DNA from: Flavobacterium difficile
GTDB lineage: Bacteria; Bacteroidota; Bacteroidia; Flavobacteriales; Flavobacteriaceae
DNA: 64,000 nt
Reading direction: 5' to 3'
Assembly (NCBI RefSeq): GCF_011392115.1
Contig: NZ_JAAJBT010000003.1
Span: 1-64,000 of the forward strand
Position numbers and translations under genes: made by a program. Positions 1 through 7,548 of this stretch are shown in pieces; the stretch's first letter is position 1, and each line of letters begins with the position of its first letter. The notes under the pieces are model-generated. The model saw only the letters and a list, made by a program, of their open reading frames with translations, ran no database searches and had not been told where the DNA came from.

Positions 1-59
1 GTTTAAAAAAGTTAAACCGACTTTCTATTGAGAAATTAATTTTATCGAAAAAGGTTTAG
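1..59 (+). CDS. GIY-YIG nuclease family protein, C-terminal fragment (5' end outside window)
   Basis: Only the last 18 codons are present, reading LKKLNRLSIEKLILSKKV before a TAG stop at 57-59. They are identical in DNA and protein to the end of the complete gene at 129-380, so this is the preceding copy of a tandem pair or longer array. The catalytic N-terminal part lies outside the window, so whether this copy is intact is unknown. Confidence 0.8.
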   Translation, partial: LKKLNRLSIEKLILSKKV

Positions 60-62
60 TAG

Positions 63-114
63 TCTCGTCTTTTGGGACGAGATGAAAAGCTTTCCATTTT
101 TGGAAGGCTTTTTT
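63..114 (+). terminator. Double hairpin terminator after the first GIY-YIG copy
   Basis: A 7-bp hairpin (tctcgtc 63-69 with gacgaga 76-82) is followed by a second hairpin, aaaagctttcc / ggaaggctttttt (85-114), ending in a T run. The same structure recurs at 384-435 after the second copy. Confidence 0.7.
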
Positions 115-128
115 GATTTTATATTCAA

Positions 129-380
129 ATGATATTTACAGTTTATATTTTATTTTCTGCATCAAGTAATGTTTATTACAAAGGTTTTACAACTGATATA
201 ATTATTCGTTTAGCAAAACATCTTGATGGCAAGAGTGCTTACACTTCAAAATCTAAAGATTGGGTTTTAGTTTATACACATGAATTTGAAAATAAATCAG
301 ATGCGCTTAAAGAAGAAAAGCGTTTAAAAAAGTTAAACCGACTTTCTATTGAGAAATTAATTTTATCGAAAAAGGTTTAG
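129..380 (+). CDS. GIY-YIG nuclease family protein (YhbQ/COG2827-like)
   Basis: An 83-residue single-domain protein. The variant GIY-YIG core is visible as TVYILFS (residues 4-10) and VYYKGFT (15-21), followed by a basic, charged C-terminal helix (EEKRLKKLNRLSIEKL). Stand-alone members of this small family are common in Flavobacteriaceae, often in clusters; their substrate is generally unknown, so nuclease activity is inferred from fold only. The start is the first ATG and gives the usual family length. It sits in a perfect tandem duplication and is closed by the double hairpin at 384-435. Confidence 0.85.
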   Translation: MIFTVYILFSASSNVYYKGFTTDIIIRLAKHLDGKSAYTSKSKDWVLVYTHEFENKSDALKEEKRLKKLNRLSIEKLILSKKV

Positions 381-383
381 TAG

Positions 384-435
384 TCTCGTCTTTTGGGACG
401 AGATGAAAAGCTTTCCATTTTTGGAAGGCTTTTTT
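384..435 (+). terminator. Double hairpin terminator after the complete GIY-YIG gene
   Basis: This is an exact copy of the structure at 63-114: a tctcgtc/gacgaga hairpin (384-390/397-403), then aaaagctttcc/ggaaggctttttt (406-435) with a T run. Confidence 0.7.
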
Positions 436-604
436 GATTTTATATTCATTCTGTATCACAAAACTATGTCTAAATGTTTGTTTTTTTTATATTCAGATTG
501 TTTTTATTATTTCATCGATAAAAACACACGTTTCGACGATTATGTTGAGTGTTAACTTATTGAAAGTTAGTTTTTTTGTATATTCCTATTCTAAAACTAA
601 AACT

Positions 605-3325
605 ATGAAAAAAACTATACTTTCTGTATTGATTTTATTTTTTGCTTCTCTGCAATTTGTACAATCTCAATGTATGCCACCCAATAATGTCTTAGTCACA
701 AATGTTACGGACACAACAGCAGTGGTTTCTTGGTCGGATCCTAATACTAGTTCAGGTAATATGTACCAAATTACGCTTGCGCAAAATGGTATTACAATTG
801 GTTCGCCTTTTGTAGTTACTTCTATTCCTTTTGTATTTACAGGCCTAACACCTTGTTCCACTTATTCCTGCAATATTTCTACCATTTGTTCAACAACATC
901 GAATAGCAATCCAGTTCCTTTTGTTTTCAATACAGGGTGTAATGGTGGTGGAAATTTAGGTCAACCTCAAAGTCTAGTTCAATGTGTTGATGAGCAAAGT
1001 GGATTAACATGTTTTAATTTAAGTGCCAATAATGCAATTATACTAAATGGTAACAATCCATCTAATTTTTCTATTACATATCATACTTCACAAGCAGATG
1101 CGGCTAACGATATCAATCCAATAGCCTCGCCATATTGTTTAAGTTTGGGAACTTATACTTTATTTTCAAGAGTAGAAGATGTAAATGGGCAACAAGTACA
1201 AATCAACGCATTTACAGTAACGGCTCAAAATTTCATCAATGCTGGTACTTTAAGTTCAATTACACAGTGTGATGCTAATAATGACGGTTTAGTTGTTTAC
1301 GATTTAACCACAATTCAAGCACAACTTTCAACCTTAAACCAATTGGTGTATTATTCCTCATTGGTTAATGCTCAAAATCAAACTAGTCCAATCGCTAATC
1401 CAACTTCTTTATCTGTTAGCGCAACTTCTGGGATGATTTCTGTTTTTGTAAGAGAGAACATTCCAAATGGTTGTGATGCTATTTATACTGTTAATTTAAT
1501 TTCACAATCAAATTGCAATGCTGCTTCAAACTGTAGTAATGCCAATTCACTTTGTGGAAGTTTAGCAAGTCCTTTTACCAATTCAATAAATGTGGCTAAT
1601 GGTGGTTCACCAGGTTGTTTAGGTTCTTCTCCAAATGCCACTTGGTTTAATTTGCCTATTAGTAGTTCAGGTTCCATTAATTTACAAATCAATCAAGGAA
1701 ATAATGCGCCATTATATAATAATTTAGATATTGATTATATCGTTTATGGACCTTTTTCAACTGGTTCAGGTAATTGTAACGCTGTAAATAATACTAATGT
1801 TGTAAGTTGTAGTTATTCTACTGCATCTACTGAATATCCTGCAATTCCTAATGCAGTAGCTGGGCAATATTATTTAATGATGGTTACGAATTTTTCTAAC
1901 CAACCCGGAGTGATAAATATCAATGTTTTACCAACTTCAACCGGAACAATTAATTGTACCGGAATGGCTTTTACTGCTTTTTTAGATACAAATAATAACG
2001 GAACTAAAGATTCTGGCGAAGTCAATTTCCCATTAGGTGATTTCCAATACGAAAAAAACAATGACGGAATAGTTCATACTATCACCGCACCAACAGGTAA
2101 ATTTACAGTTTATGAAAATACAATTTCAAGTAGTTATGATGTAAGTTACGCAGTAAACCCATTATATGCTTCTTTGTATAACGTAAATCCATCATCTTTT
2201 TCTAATTTATCGGTTACAAATGGTGTACTTACACAGTATTATTTTCCTGTAACTTCTTTACAAAATTATTCAGATTTAGGTGTTGTTGTAGTTCCAGTAA
2301 ATAATCCAAGACCAGGATTTAGTTATTTTAATAAAATAGTATATGGTAATTTGGGAAATCAGGTAATTGCTAATGGAACTATAAGTTTTACAAAAGATGC
2401 GGCAGTTTCTATTAGTGCAGTTTCTCAAATTGGAGTAGTTAATAACACAACCGGTTTTACTTACAACTTTACCAATTTGCAACCTTTTGAATATAGAACA
2501 ATTGATGTTACGATGATGGTGCCAACAATTCCAACGGTTACTGCAGGGGAATTTTTAACAAGTAGCGCAACGATAACTCCATTGGCAGGAGATATTTCTC
2601 CAGAAAATAACACAAATACAACTAGTCAAATGATCATAAATGCGTACGATCCGAATGATAAAACAGAAGCGCATGGACCAGAGATTTTACATTCTTCTTT
2701 CACGTCTAACGACTATTTGTATTATACCATTCGATTTGAAAATACAGGAAATGCTAGTGCTATTAATGTTCGAGTAAACGATGTTTTAAATTCGATGTTA
2801 GATGAAAATACAATTCGTGTAGAAAGTGCAAGTCATCCGTATGTTTTAGATCGAGTAGGGAATAACTTAAATTGGAGGTTTGATAATATTATGTTGCCTG
2901 TTTCTGTTGCCAATACAATGACTGGAAAAGGGTACATTACTTTTAAAATTAAACCAAAACCAGGTTATGCCGTTGGAGACATAATTCCGAATACCGCATC
3001 CATTTATTTCGATTTTAATCCAGCTATTATTACCAATACGTTTCAAACTGAATTTGTAGCGCTTTTAGAGGCAACTTCATTCAATACAGATGAATTTGCA
3101 ATATATCCAAACCCAACTTCTACCGTTTTAAATATACAATCTAAATCGAATAGTACAATTTCTGAAGTCAACATCTACGACTTATTAGGCAAGCAATTGT
3201 TAAATAAGAAAATGGATGTTTCAATAACTGAAATCGATATGACTAGTTATAGTCCAGGTTTATATCTACTAGAAGTGGTTTCAGAAGACAATCAAAAAAG
3301 TATGCATAAAATCATTAAGAAATAA
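605..3325 (+). CDS. Secreted multidomain surface protein with FN3 domain and T9SS type A sorting domain
   Basis: 906 residues. The open frame extends upstream to 434, but the ATG at 605 is chosen because it opens a clean signal peptide (MKKTILSVLILFFASLQFVQSQ). A fibronectin type III-like domain follows (about 24-105). The middle is Cys- and Asn-rich with Ig-like stretches. A DUF11/DUF7619-like adhesion domain (YYTIRFENTGNASAINVRV) occupies roughly 680-810. The last ~75 residues match a Por secretion C-terminal domain (FAIYPNPTSTVLNI ... GLYLLEV). It is expected to cross the outer membrane through the type IX system and be anchored or released. No catalytic motif was found, so an adhesin or matrix role is inferred. 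Confidence 0.88.
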   Translation: MKKTILSVLILFFASLQFVQSQCMPPNNVLVTNVTDTTAVVSWSDPNTSSGNMYQITLAQNGITIGSPFVVTSIPFVFTGLTPCSTYSCNISTICSTTSNSNPVPFVFNTGCNGGGNLGQPQSLVQCVDEQSGLTCFNLSANNAIILNGNNPSNFSITYHTSQADAANDINPIASPYCLSLGTYTLFSRVEDVNGQQVQINAFTVTAQNFINAGTLSSITQCDANNDGLVVYDLTTIQAQLSTLNQLVYYSSLVNAQNQTSPIANPTSLSVSATSGMISVFVRENIPNGCDAIYTVNLISQSNCNAASNCSNANSLCGSLASPFTNSINVANGGSPGCLGSSPNATWFNLPISSSGSINLQINQGNNAPLYNNLDIDYIVYGPFSTGSGNCNAVNNTNVVSCSYSTASTEYPAIPNAVAGQYYLMMVTNFSNQPGVININVLPTSTGTINCTGMAFTAFLDTNNNGTKDSGEVNFPLGDFQYEKNNDGIVHTITAPTGKFTVYENTISSSYDVSYAVNPLYASLYNVNPSSFSNLSVTNGVLTQYYFPVTSLQNYSDLGVVVVPVNNPRPGFSYFNKIVYGNLGNQVIANGTISFTKDAAVSISAVSQIGVVNNTTGFTYNFTNLQPFEYRTIDVTMMVPTIPTVTAGEFLTSSATITPLAGDISPENNTNTTSQMIINAYDPNDKTEAHGPEILHSSFTSNDYLYYTIRFENTGNASAINVRVNDVLNSMLDENTIRVESASHPYVLDRVGNNLNWRFDNIMLPVSVANTMTGKGYITFKIKPKPGYAVGDIIPNTASIYFDFNPAIITNTFQTEFVALLEATSFNTDEFAIYPNPTSTVLNIQSKSNSTISEVNIYDLLGKQLLNKKMDVSITEIDMTSYSPGLYLLEVVSEDNQKSMHKIIKK

Positions 3326-3330
3326 GAAAC

Positions 3331-3360
3331 AAAAAATCCCGATTTAATCGGGATTTTTTT
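3331..3360 (+). terminator. Rho-independent terminator (bidirectional)
   Basis: A perfect inverted repeat, aaaaaatcccgat / atcgggattttttt, lies between the convergent T9SS protein gene and the DUF456 gene. Poly-A and poly-T flanks let it serve both strands. Confidence 0.85.
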
Positions 3361-3860
3361 TATAACCATATGCTATAATTTTTTATCACTAACCAAGTAA
3401 AAATGCCTAATAAAATGAAACCATAAAATACTTTCATGAAAGTTCCAGCTAAAAAGCCCAAGAACGAGCCAAATGCGGCATTAAAAGCTCGTTTTTTGTC
3501 TTTTGAGTTATAGATGAGTTCGCCAATAAAAGCACCTAAAAACGGACCAATTAAAAAAGCAAATGGAATCGGTAAAAAGATTCCGACAACTAAGCCTATA
3601 TTGGTTCCCCAAATACCATAGCTAGTTCCGCCAAACATTTTGGTTCCTTTGGCTGGAATAAAATAATCGAGGATACTCAAAACAATCGTTAAAGCGAGCG
3701 TTATGCCTAATAACCAATAGTTGGTTTCTATCCCTGGAATAAAAAACAAACACAATAATCCTAACCAAGAAAGCGGTAAACCGGGTAAAGCAGGCAAAAT
3801 ACTTCCAATAATTCCGCCAATTAATAAACAAAATCCTAAAATCAATAAAATATATTCCAT
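3360..3860 (-). CDS. DUF456 family membrane protein
   Basis: 166 residues from the ATG at 3858-3860; a longer in-frame upstream extension overlaps the divergent lipoprotein gene and is not hydrophobic, so it was rejected. The protein is almost wholly transmembrane: MEYILLILGFCLLIGGIIGSI, an N-terminal LPALPGLPLSW segment typical of DUF456, then glycine-rich helices with GPFLGAFIGELI and AFGSFLGFLAGTFMK. Its function is unknown in the family. It is convergent with the T9SS gene and divergent from the small lipoprotein gene, with 40 bp between the two starts. Confidence 0.85.
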   Translation of the reverse strand: MEYILLILGFCLLIGGIIGSILPALPGLPLSWLGLLCLFFIPGIETNYWLLGITLALTIVLSILDYFIPAKGTKMFGGTSYGIWGTNIGLVVGIFLPIPFAFLIGPFLGAFIGELIYNSKDKKRAFNAAFGSFLGFLAGTFMKVFYGFILLGIFTWLVIKNYSIWL

Positions 3861-3900
3861 AAAAGTGTATTTTTGAAATTCTAAATGTATAAAAAAATAA

Positions 3901-4371
3901 ATGAACAAAGTAATTGCTTTATTCCTGCTAATCTCACTACAATCGTGCCAGTTTTTCGATAAAAAAGTGCCCGATGAAAAGATTTTGTTAGAACAAGAAC
4001 TCAAAAAAATCAATTGGGAGCAAGTAGACGAATTTCCTTCTTTTTCGGAATGCGATTCGTTAACGGATAAAGACAGTCAACAAAGTTGTTTTTATGAAAC
4101 GCTTTCTGTGCAATTGCATTCGAAATTAAAAGACGATAGTATCGCAAAATTGTTTCCGCAACTAGATACCATTCAAGTAAAAGTAATTATTTCCTCTAAT
4201 TCTGATTTAAATTTCGAACCGATTATTTCAGATTCTATTGCTTACAATAAACCTCAATTAGACAGTATCTTTCAATTGCGATTAACCGATTTTCCAAAAA
4301 TCAATCCCGCCATAAAAAGAGGTGTTCCTGTAAAAACAGAATTTCAAATGCCAGTGGTATTAAAGAAGTAA
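3901..4371 (+). CDS. Hypothetical lipoprotein
   Basis: 156 residues. The N-terminus MNKVIALFLLISLQSC is a lipoprotein signal with lipobox LQSC and cysteine at residue 16, so the protein is probably lipid-anchored in the periplasm or outer membrane. The mature part is hydrophilic with a short Cys pair (SECDSLTDKDSQQSCF) and repeated acidic/serine segments. It does not match any family I recognise. Similar small lipoproteins with a conserved C-terminal PVKTEFQMPVVLK-like end occur in flavobacteria, but that is recollection only. Confidence 0.7.
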   Translation: MNKVIALFLLISLQSCQFFDKKVPDEKILLEQELKKINWEQVDEFPSFSECDSLTDKDSQQSCFYETLSVQLHSKLKDDSIAKLFPQLDTIQVKVIISSNSDLNFEPIISDSIAYNKPQLDSIFQLRLTDFPKINPAIKRGVPVKTEFQMPVVLKK

Positions 4372-4375
4372 AAAA

Positions 4376-4414
4376 AACTTTTATCTTTTTACTTTTAACT
4401 TGGCTCTTAATTAA
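4376..4414. repeat. Phrase-type intergenic repeat (family: cttttta cttt..ttggctctt)
   Basis: The spacer between two convergent genes reads ctttttacttttaacttgg then ctctt. A closely similar string occurs at 35838-35878 (ctttttacttttgctttgg then ctctt), also just beyond the stop of a minus-strand gene. Both look like copies of one degenerate flavobacterial intergenic phrase. Confidence 0.5.
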
Positions 4415-5501
4415 ACTGTCTTTCTTTCCATTCAAATTTTCCGAACAACGCTTTTCCAACTACTAAAACCGTAAAAAAAGGATAACATAAAAAACTACCT
4501 AGAAAGTTCTTAAACGGCAAGTTAAAATAGGCGGAACTAAATTTCAAAAACATAAAATCTATTCCAAATTTCAATATCCAAAAATAAGCGGTTAATTGAA
4601 TTAATTCGAATTGATAAAAAGGCACTGCTAATACTAACAATCCACTTAAATTTGTCAGGAACACAATTGTTCCTAAAATTTTCGGATACCAACTCGTATA
4701 TGCTGAAGTTTTACTTGCCCAACGCACTCTTTGATGAAGTAAGGCGTTCCAAGAAGTGCAACTTTTAGTAAAAACAATATTCAAATTCCCTAGATAAGCA
4801 ATTTTTTCAGGAGCCGATTGCAAGGCTTTTTGTAACAAAAAAACATCATCGCCGCTCGCTAAGTTATTGTTGCCTTCAAATCCGTTTAAGTGTTTAAAGA
4901 AATCTTTTTCGTAAGCGAAATTCGCCCCGTTGCACATAAACGGTTTTTCAATTCCGAAACTTCCAGCAGTCACACCTTGTAAACTTAAAAAATCATTGTT
5001 TTGAAAATCGTGTAAAAAGCCTTTTTCAGATACATATCCAACAGCACCCACACACATTCGAGCATTAGTTTCTTGAATTTTTGCATCAAAAACTTGCAGC
5101 CAATTTTCTGGCACTTCACAATCGGCATCCGTTGTCACCATCCAATCGTATTTGGCTAGTTGTATCGCCGTTTCAATCGCATCTTTTTTCGGAGAATTAC
5201 TTTTTCGGATATTTGAAATAATTTTTATGTCGTAAATCGTATTTTGTAAATCGTACTTTTCTTCCGATTCATCATCTATTAAAATGATTTCAAATAATTC
5301 CTTCGGATACTTTAGTTGCTCTATCGAATTTAAAAGAAAAGGTAAATTCTCAGCTTCATTTCGAAAAGGAACAACTATAGAAAAAGTAGTTTTTGGTGAA
5401 GAAGATTCAATAGTGTTTTGCTTGTTCATTTTCGAAATGCCAAAAGCCAATTGAGTTATCAAAGCCGCATAAATAAATAAAAGTAGCGCGAAAAAAATCA
5501 T
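4407..5501 (-). CDS. Glycosyltransferase family 2, membrane-anchored
   Basis: 364 residues. An N-terminal membrane helix (FFALLLFIYAALITQLAFG) precedes a GT-A fold: FSIVVPFRNEAENLPFLLNS (about 41-60), the nucleotide-sugar/metal site TTDADCEVP (about 121-129), SGDDVFLL (about 216-223) and the QRVRW acceptor-site motif (about 257-261) typical of processive GT2 enzymes. Two to three C-terminal membrane helices follow. It probably transfers a sugar to a lipid or growing glycan at the inner membrane. It lies 8 bp downstream of a flippase-like membrane gene on the same strand, suggesting a two-gene unit. Confidence 0.88.
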   Translation of the reverse strand: MIFFALLLFIYAALITQLAFGISKMNKQNTIESSSPKTTFSIVVPFRNEAENLPFLLNSIEQLKYPKELFEIILIDDESEEKYDLQNTIYDIKIISNIRKSNSPKKDAIETAIQLAKYDWMVTTDADCEVPENWLQVFDAKIQETNARMCVGAVGYVSEKGFLHDFQNNDFLSLQGVTAGSFGIEKPFMCNGANFAYEKDFFKHLNGFEGNNNLASGDDVFLLQKALQSAPEKIAYLGNLNIVFTKSCTSWNALLHQRVRWASKTSAYTSWYPKILGTIVFLTNLSGLLVLAVPFYQFELIQLTAYFWILKFGIDFMFLKFSSAYFNLPFKNFLGSFLCYPFFTVLVVGKALFGKFEWKERQFN

Positions 5502-5508
5502 AAAATAT

Positions 5509-5546
5509 CTTAGTGACTTGGTGTCTTCGTGGCAGTTTCTCGCGTC
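5509..5546. repeat. Phrase-type repeat overlapping a gene end (cttagtgacttggtgtcttcg)
   Basis: On the plus strand this reads cttagtgacttggtgtc then ttcgtggca, matching the phrase at 39565-39591 and resembling 46044-46060. Read on the minus strand it is a gccacgaagacaccaag-type phrase directly before the start of the glycosyltransferase gene. It also encodes the last residues (TATKTPSH) of the upstream membrane protein. Confidence 0.6.
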
Positions 5547-6448
5547 TTGTAAATCAACACAAAATAACTTCCAATTGCAACAGGAAGTACCACATTAAAT
5601 AACCACATAAAAGTACTAATAAATAACACAATATATTCGTCAATGTTTAATTTGTCGAAAAACCAAATGGCCACGCCGCCTTTTACCACAAAGTCTAAAA
5701 ACTGAAAAGAAGGTAACGAACTTGCAATAAAATAGACTGCAGTAATAGTTGCCATCAAAGTAAGATAGTCAACATCTACACCAAAAACCAAAAACAAAAA
5801 GTAGTATTGGTGCGAAAAAGTCAAATACCTAGCAATAGCTAACAGTATGTTTTTTCGATGGATTTTTTTCGGAATTTCTGCAATTTTTTCTAAAAACAAA
5901 GCAATGGAATACCCTTTAATATTGGCATTCTTCGTTAAAAACAGAAAAGTTATTACTAAAAAACCAAATCCAAGTAAGATAAAAAAGTACAACGTATAAC
6001 CTAAATATAATAATCCAATTAATCCGAAAATAATGCTTAGCACCATTTGAATGCCGTTGCAAATTAGATTTAAAAACAACACGCGTTTGGTTTCCGATTT
6101 AGGGAAATACAGCGCTTTACCGGCATATTCGCCAATTCCGTTTGGTGTGAATAAACCTGCGGTAACTCCGGCTAAAACATGTTTGGTTGCAGTGTATAAA
6201 GAAATTTTTTCAATCACTAAAACTAAATTCTTCCATTTTAAAATCTCTAAAAAACGATTCAAAATACTAAAACATAGCATGAATAGCATCCAACTGATTG
6301 TGAATTTATGCTGTAAAATATCAGAAAATTGCTTCCAACTTAATTTATCATCGTGAGCCAGTTTGTCGTAAATAAAATAAAAAGCGCCAAAAACAATGAC
6401 CAGTTTTATTATAAGTGTGAGATATTGTTTAGTTTTGTTTGAAATCAT
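5510..6448 (-). CDS. Lysylphosphatidylglycerol synthase TM-region / UPF0104 family membrane protein
   Basis: 312 residues from the ATG at 6446-6448; an in-frame TTG five codons upstream is possible but less likely. The protein has about eight hydrophobic segments and the conserved family motif region HVLAGVTAGLFTPNGIGEYAGKALYF (about 87-112; key residues TP, G, GE). In other bacteria such domains flip or synthesise aminoacylated or glycosylated lipids; no synthase domain is present here. It precedes the GT2 gene by 8 bp, so a joint role in lipid-linked glycan handling is inferred. Its C-terminus (RETATKTPSH) is encoded by an intergenic-type repeat phrase and may not be conserved. Confidence 0.8.
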   Translation of the reverse strand: MISNKTKQYLTLIIKLVIVFGAFYFIYDKLAHDDKLSWKQFSDILQHKFTISWMLFMLCFSILNRFLEILKWKNLVLVIEKISLYTATKHVLAGVTAGLFTPNGIGEYAGKALYFPKSETKRVLFLNLICNGIQMVLSIIFGLIGLLYLGYTLYFFILLGFGFLVITFLFLTKNANIKGYSIALFLEKIAEIPKKIHRKNILLAIARYLTFSHQYYFLFLVFGVDVDYLTLMATITAVYFIASSLPSFQFLDFVVKGGVAIWFFDKLNIDEYIVLFISTFMWLFNVVLPVAIGSYFVLIYKTRETATKTPSH

Positions 6449-6501
6449 TTTGCAAAGAAACAAAACTTTAAACTTGAAACCTTAAACCTGAAACGAAAAT
6501 T

Positions 6502-7056
6502 TTGTCAAACGAACGCATCATACTCGGCATCGATCCTGGAACTACTATTATGGGTTTCGGACTTATTCGTGTTGTAAATAAAAAAATGGAGTTTATCCAA
6601 TTAAACGAATTGCAACTCAGTAAAATGGACGATCATTATATGAAGTTGAAACGCATTTTTGAACGCACCATCGAATTAATTGACACCTATCATCCAGATG
6701 AAATTGCTATTGAAGCGCCTTTTTTTGGTAAAAATGTACAATCAATGCTAAAATTAGGTAGAGCGCAAGGAGTAGCCATGGCAGCAGGTTTGTCGAGAGA
6801 AATTCCAATCACAGAATATGAGCCGAAGAAAATAAAAATGGCCATTACTGGGAATGGAAACGCTAGTAAAGAACAAGTTGCCAAAATGCTACAACAATTA
6901 TTAGGTTTGAAAACTTTACCCAAAAACCTCGATTCTACAGACGGATTAGCAGCGGCAGTTTGTCATTTTTTCAATACGGGAAAAGTAGTGGGAACTACAA
7001 GCTATTCCGGTTGGGATGCTTTTGTGAAACAGAATGAATCTAGAGTGAAAAAATAG
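6502..7056 (+). CDS. ruvC: Crossover junction endodeoxyribonuclease RuvC
   Basis: 184 residues. RuvC resolves Holliday junctions made by RecA-driven recombination, with RuvAB. The catalytic acidic residues are visible: D in [14 protein letters not shown] (D11), E in [16 protein letters not shown] (about E70) and the [12 protein letters not shown] pair near 143-146. TTG is used as start; no ATG is available before the catalytic aspartate and the length fits the family. It is divergent from the UPF0104 gene, with a short phrase repeat (tttaaacttgaaaccttaaa) in the 5' spacer. Confidence 0.95.
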   Translation: MSNERIILGIDPGTTIMGFGLIRVVNKKMEFIQLNELQLSKMDDHYMKLKRIFERTIELIDTYHPDEIAIEAPFFGKNVQSMLKLGRAQGVAMAAGLSREIPITEYEPKKIKMAITGNGNASKEQVAKMLQQLLGLKTLPKNLDSTDGLAAAVCHFFNTGKVVGTTSYSGWDAFVKQNESRVKK

Positions 7057-7542
7057 TGTTCAGTGTTCAGTTTCTAGTGTTCAGACTTTGTGTTTAGTAT
7101 TAGAAAAAAAAATTAATTTATATGAGATTTCAAGATTTATTCGCCTATCAAAAATCATTTTCATTAGCAATGGAAATATTCGCCACAACAAAAAAATTCC
7201 CAAAAGAAGAAATATACTCTTTAACAGACCAAATCAGGAGAAGTTCTAGAAGCGTGCCAATAACAATTGCGGAGGCTTATAGAAAAAGGGAATATCCAAA
7301 ACATTTTCACAGTAAATTAACCGATTCTGATGCTGAAAATTCCGAAACTCAAGGTTGGTTAGAGTTTGCTTTTAAATGTGAATATATTTCAGAAATTGAA
7401 TATGATAGTTTGATTTCTAAAAAGTAATGAAATAGGGAAACTAATAAATTTTATGATTTTAAATCCAGAAAATTCGGAGTTAAAAAATAGTTTTGATTTT
7501 ATCTAATTCCAAACTGAATACTAAAAACTGACCACTGAATAC
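7056..7542. repeat. 29-bp imperfect inverted repeat flanking the four-helix-bundle gene
   Basis: The left arm is 7056-7084 and the right arm 7514-7542. The reverse complement of the right arm matches the left arm at 25 of 29 positions. Each arm is built from the unit gtgttcag / ctgaatac, a phrase also seen in another form at 9532-9566. The enclosed ~430 bp contains a single broken gene, giving the look of a small non-autonomous mobile unit between ruvC and hemW. Confidence 0.65.
7122..7506 (+). pseudogene. Four-helix bundle (23S rRNA intervening-sequence-type) protein gene, frameshifted
   Basis: The first 101 codons encode the typical family pattern: MRFQDLFAYQKSFSLAMEIF, the signature SLTDQIRRSSRSVPITIAEAYRK and SDAENSETQGWLEFAFKCEYIS. 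The frame then stops at 7425-7427 after ISKK. Removing one A from the aaaaa run just before the stop restores S-N-E-I-G-K-L-I-N-F-M-I-L-N-P-E-N, the expected ending with an ILNPE motif, running to a stop at 7504-7506. The gene is therefore broken by a +1 homopolymer frameshift, or the base is a sequencing error. The family function is unknown. It sits inside a 29-bp inverted repeat. Confidence 0.8.
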
Positions 7543-7548
7543 TTTCAA

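Larger units (their letters stand above)
1..448. repeat. 321-bp-period tandem duplication (GIY-YIG gene unit)
   Basis: Bases 1-127 are identical to bases 322-448. The repeated segment holds the last 18 codons of a GIY-YIG gene, its stop codon and two downstream hairpins. The window therefore begins inside one copy of a tandem repeat of about 321 bp and contains one complete further copy. Perfect identity, including non-coding DNA, implies a recent duplication or ongoing homogenisation. How many copies lie upstream cannot be seen. Confidence 0.9.

Noticed and set aside
434..604. Longer N-terminus for the first T9SS protein
   Set aside because: The in-frame extension is AT-rich and hydrophobic but would place the clear signal peptide internally; the ATG at 605 is the better start.
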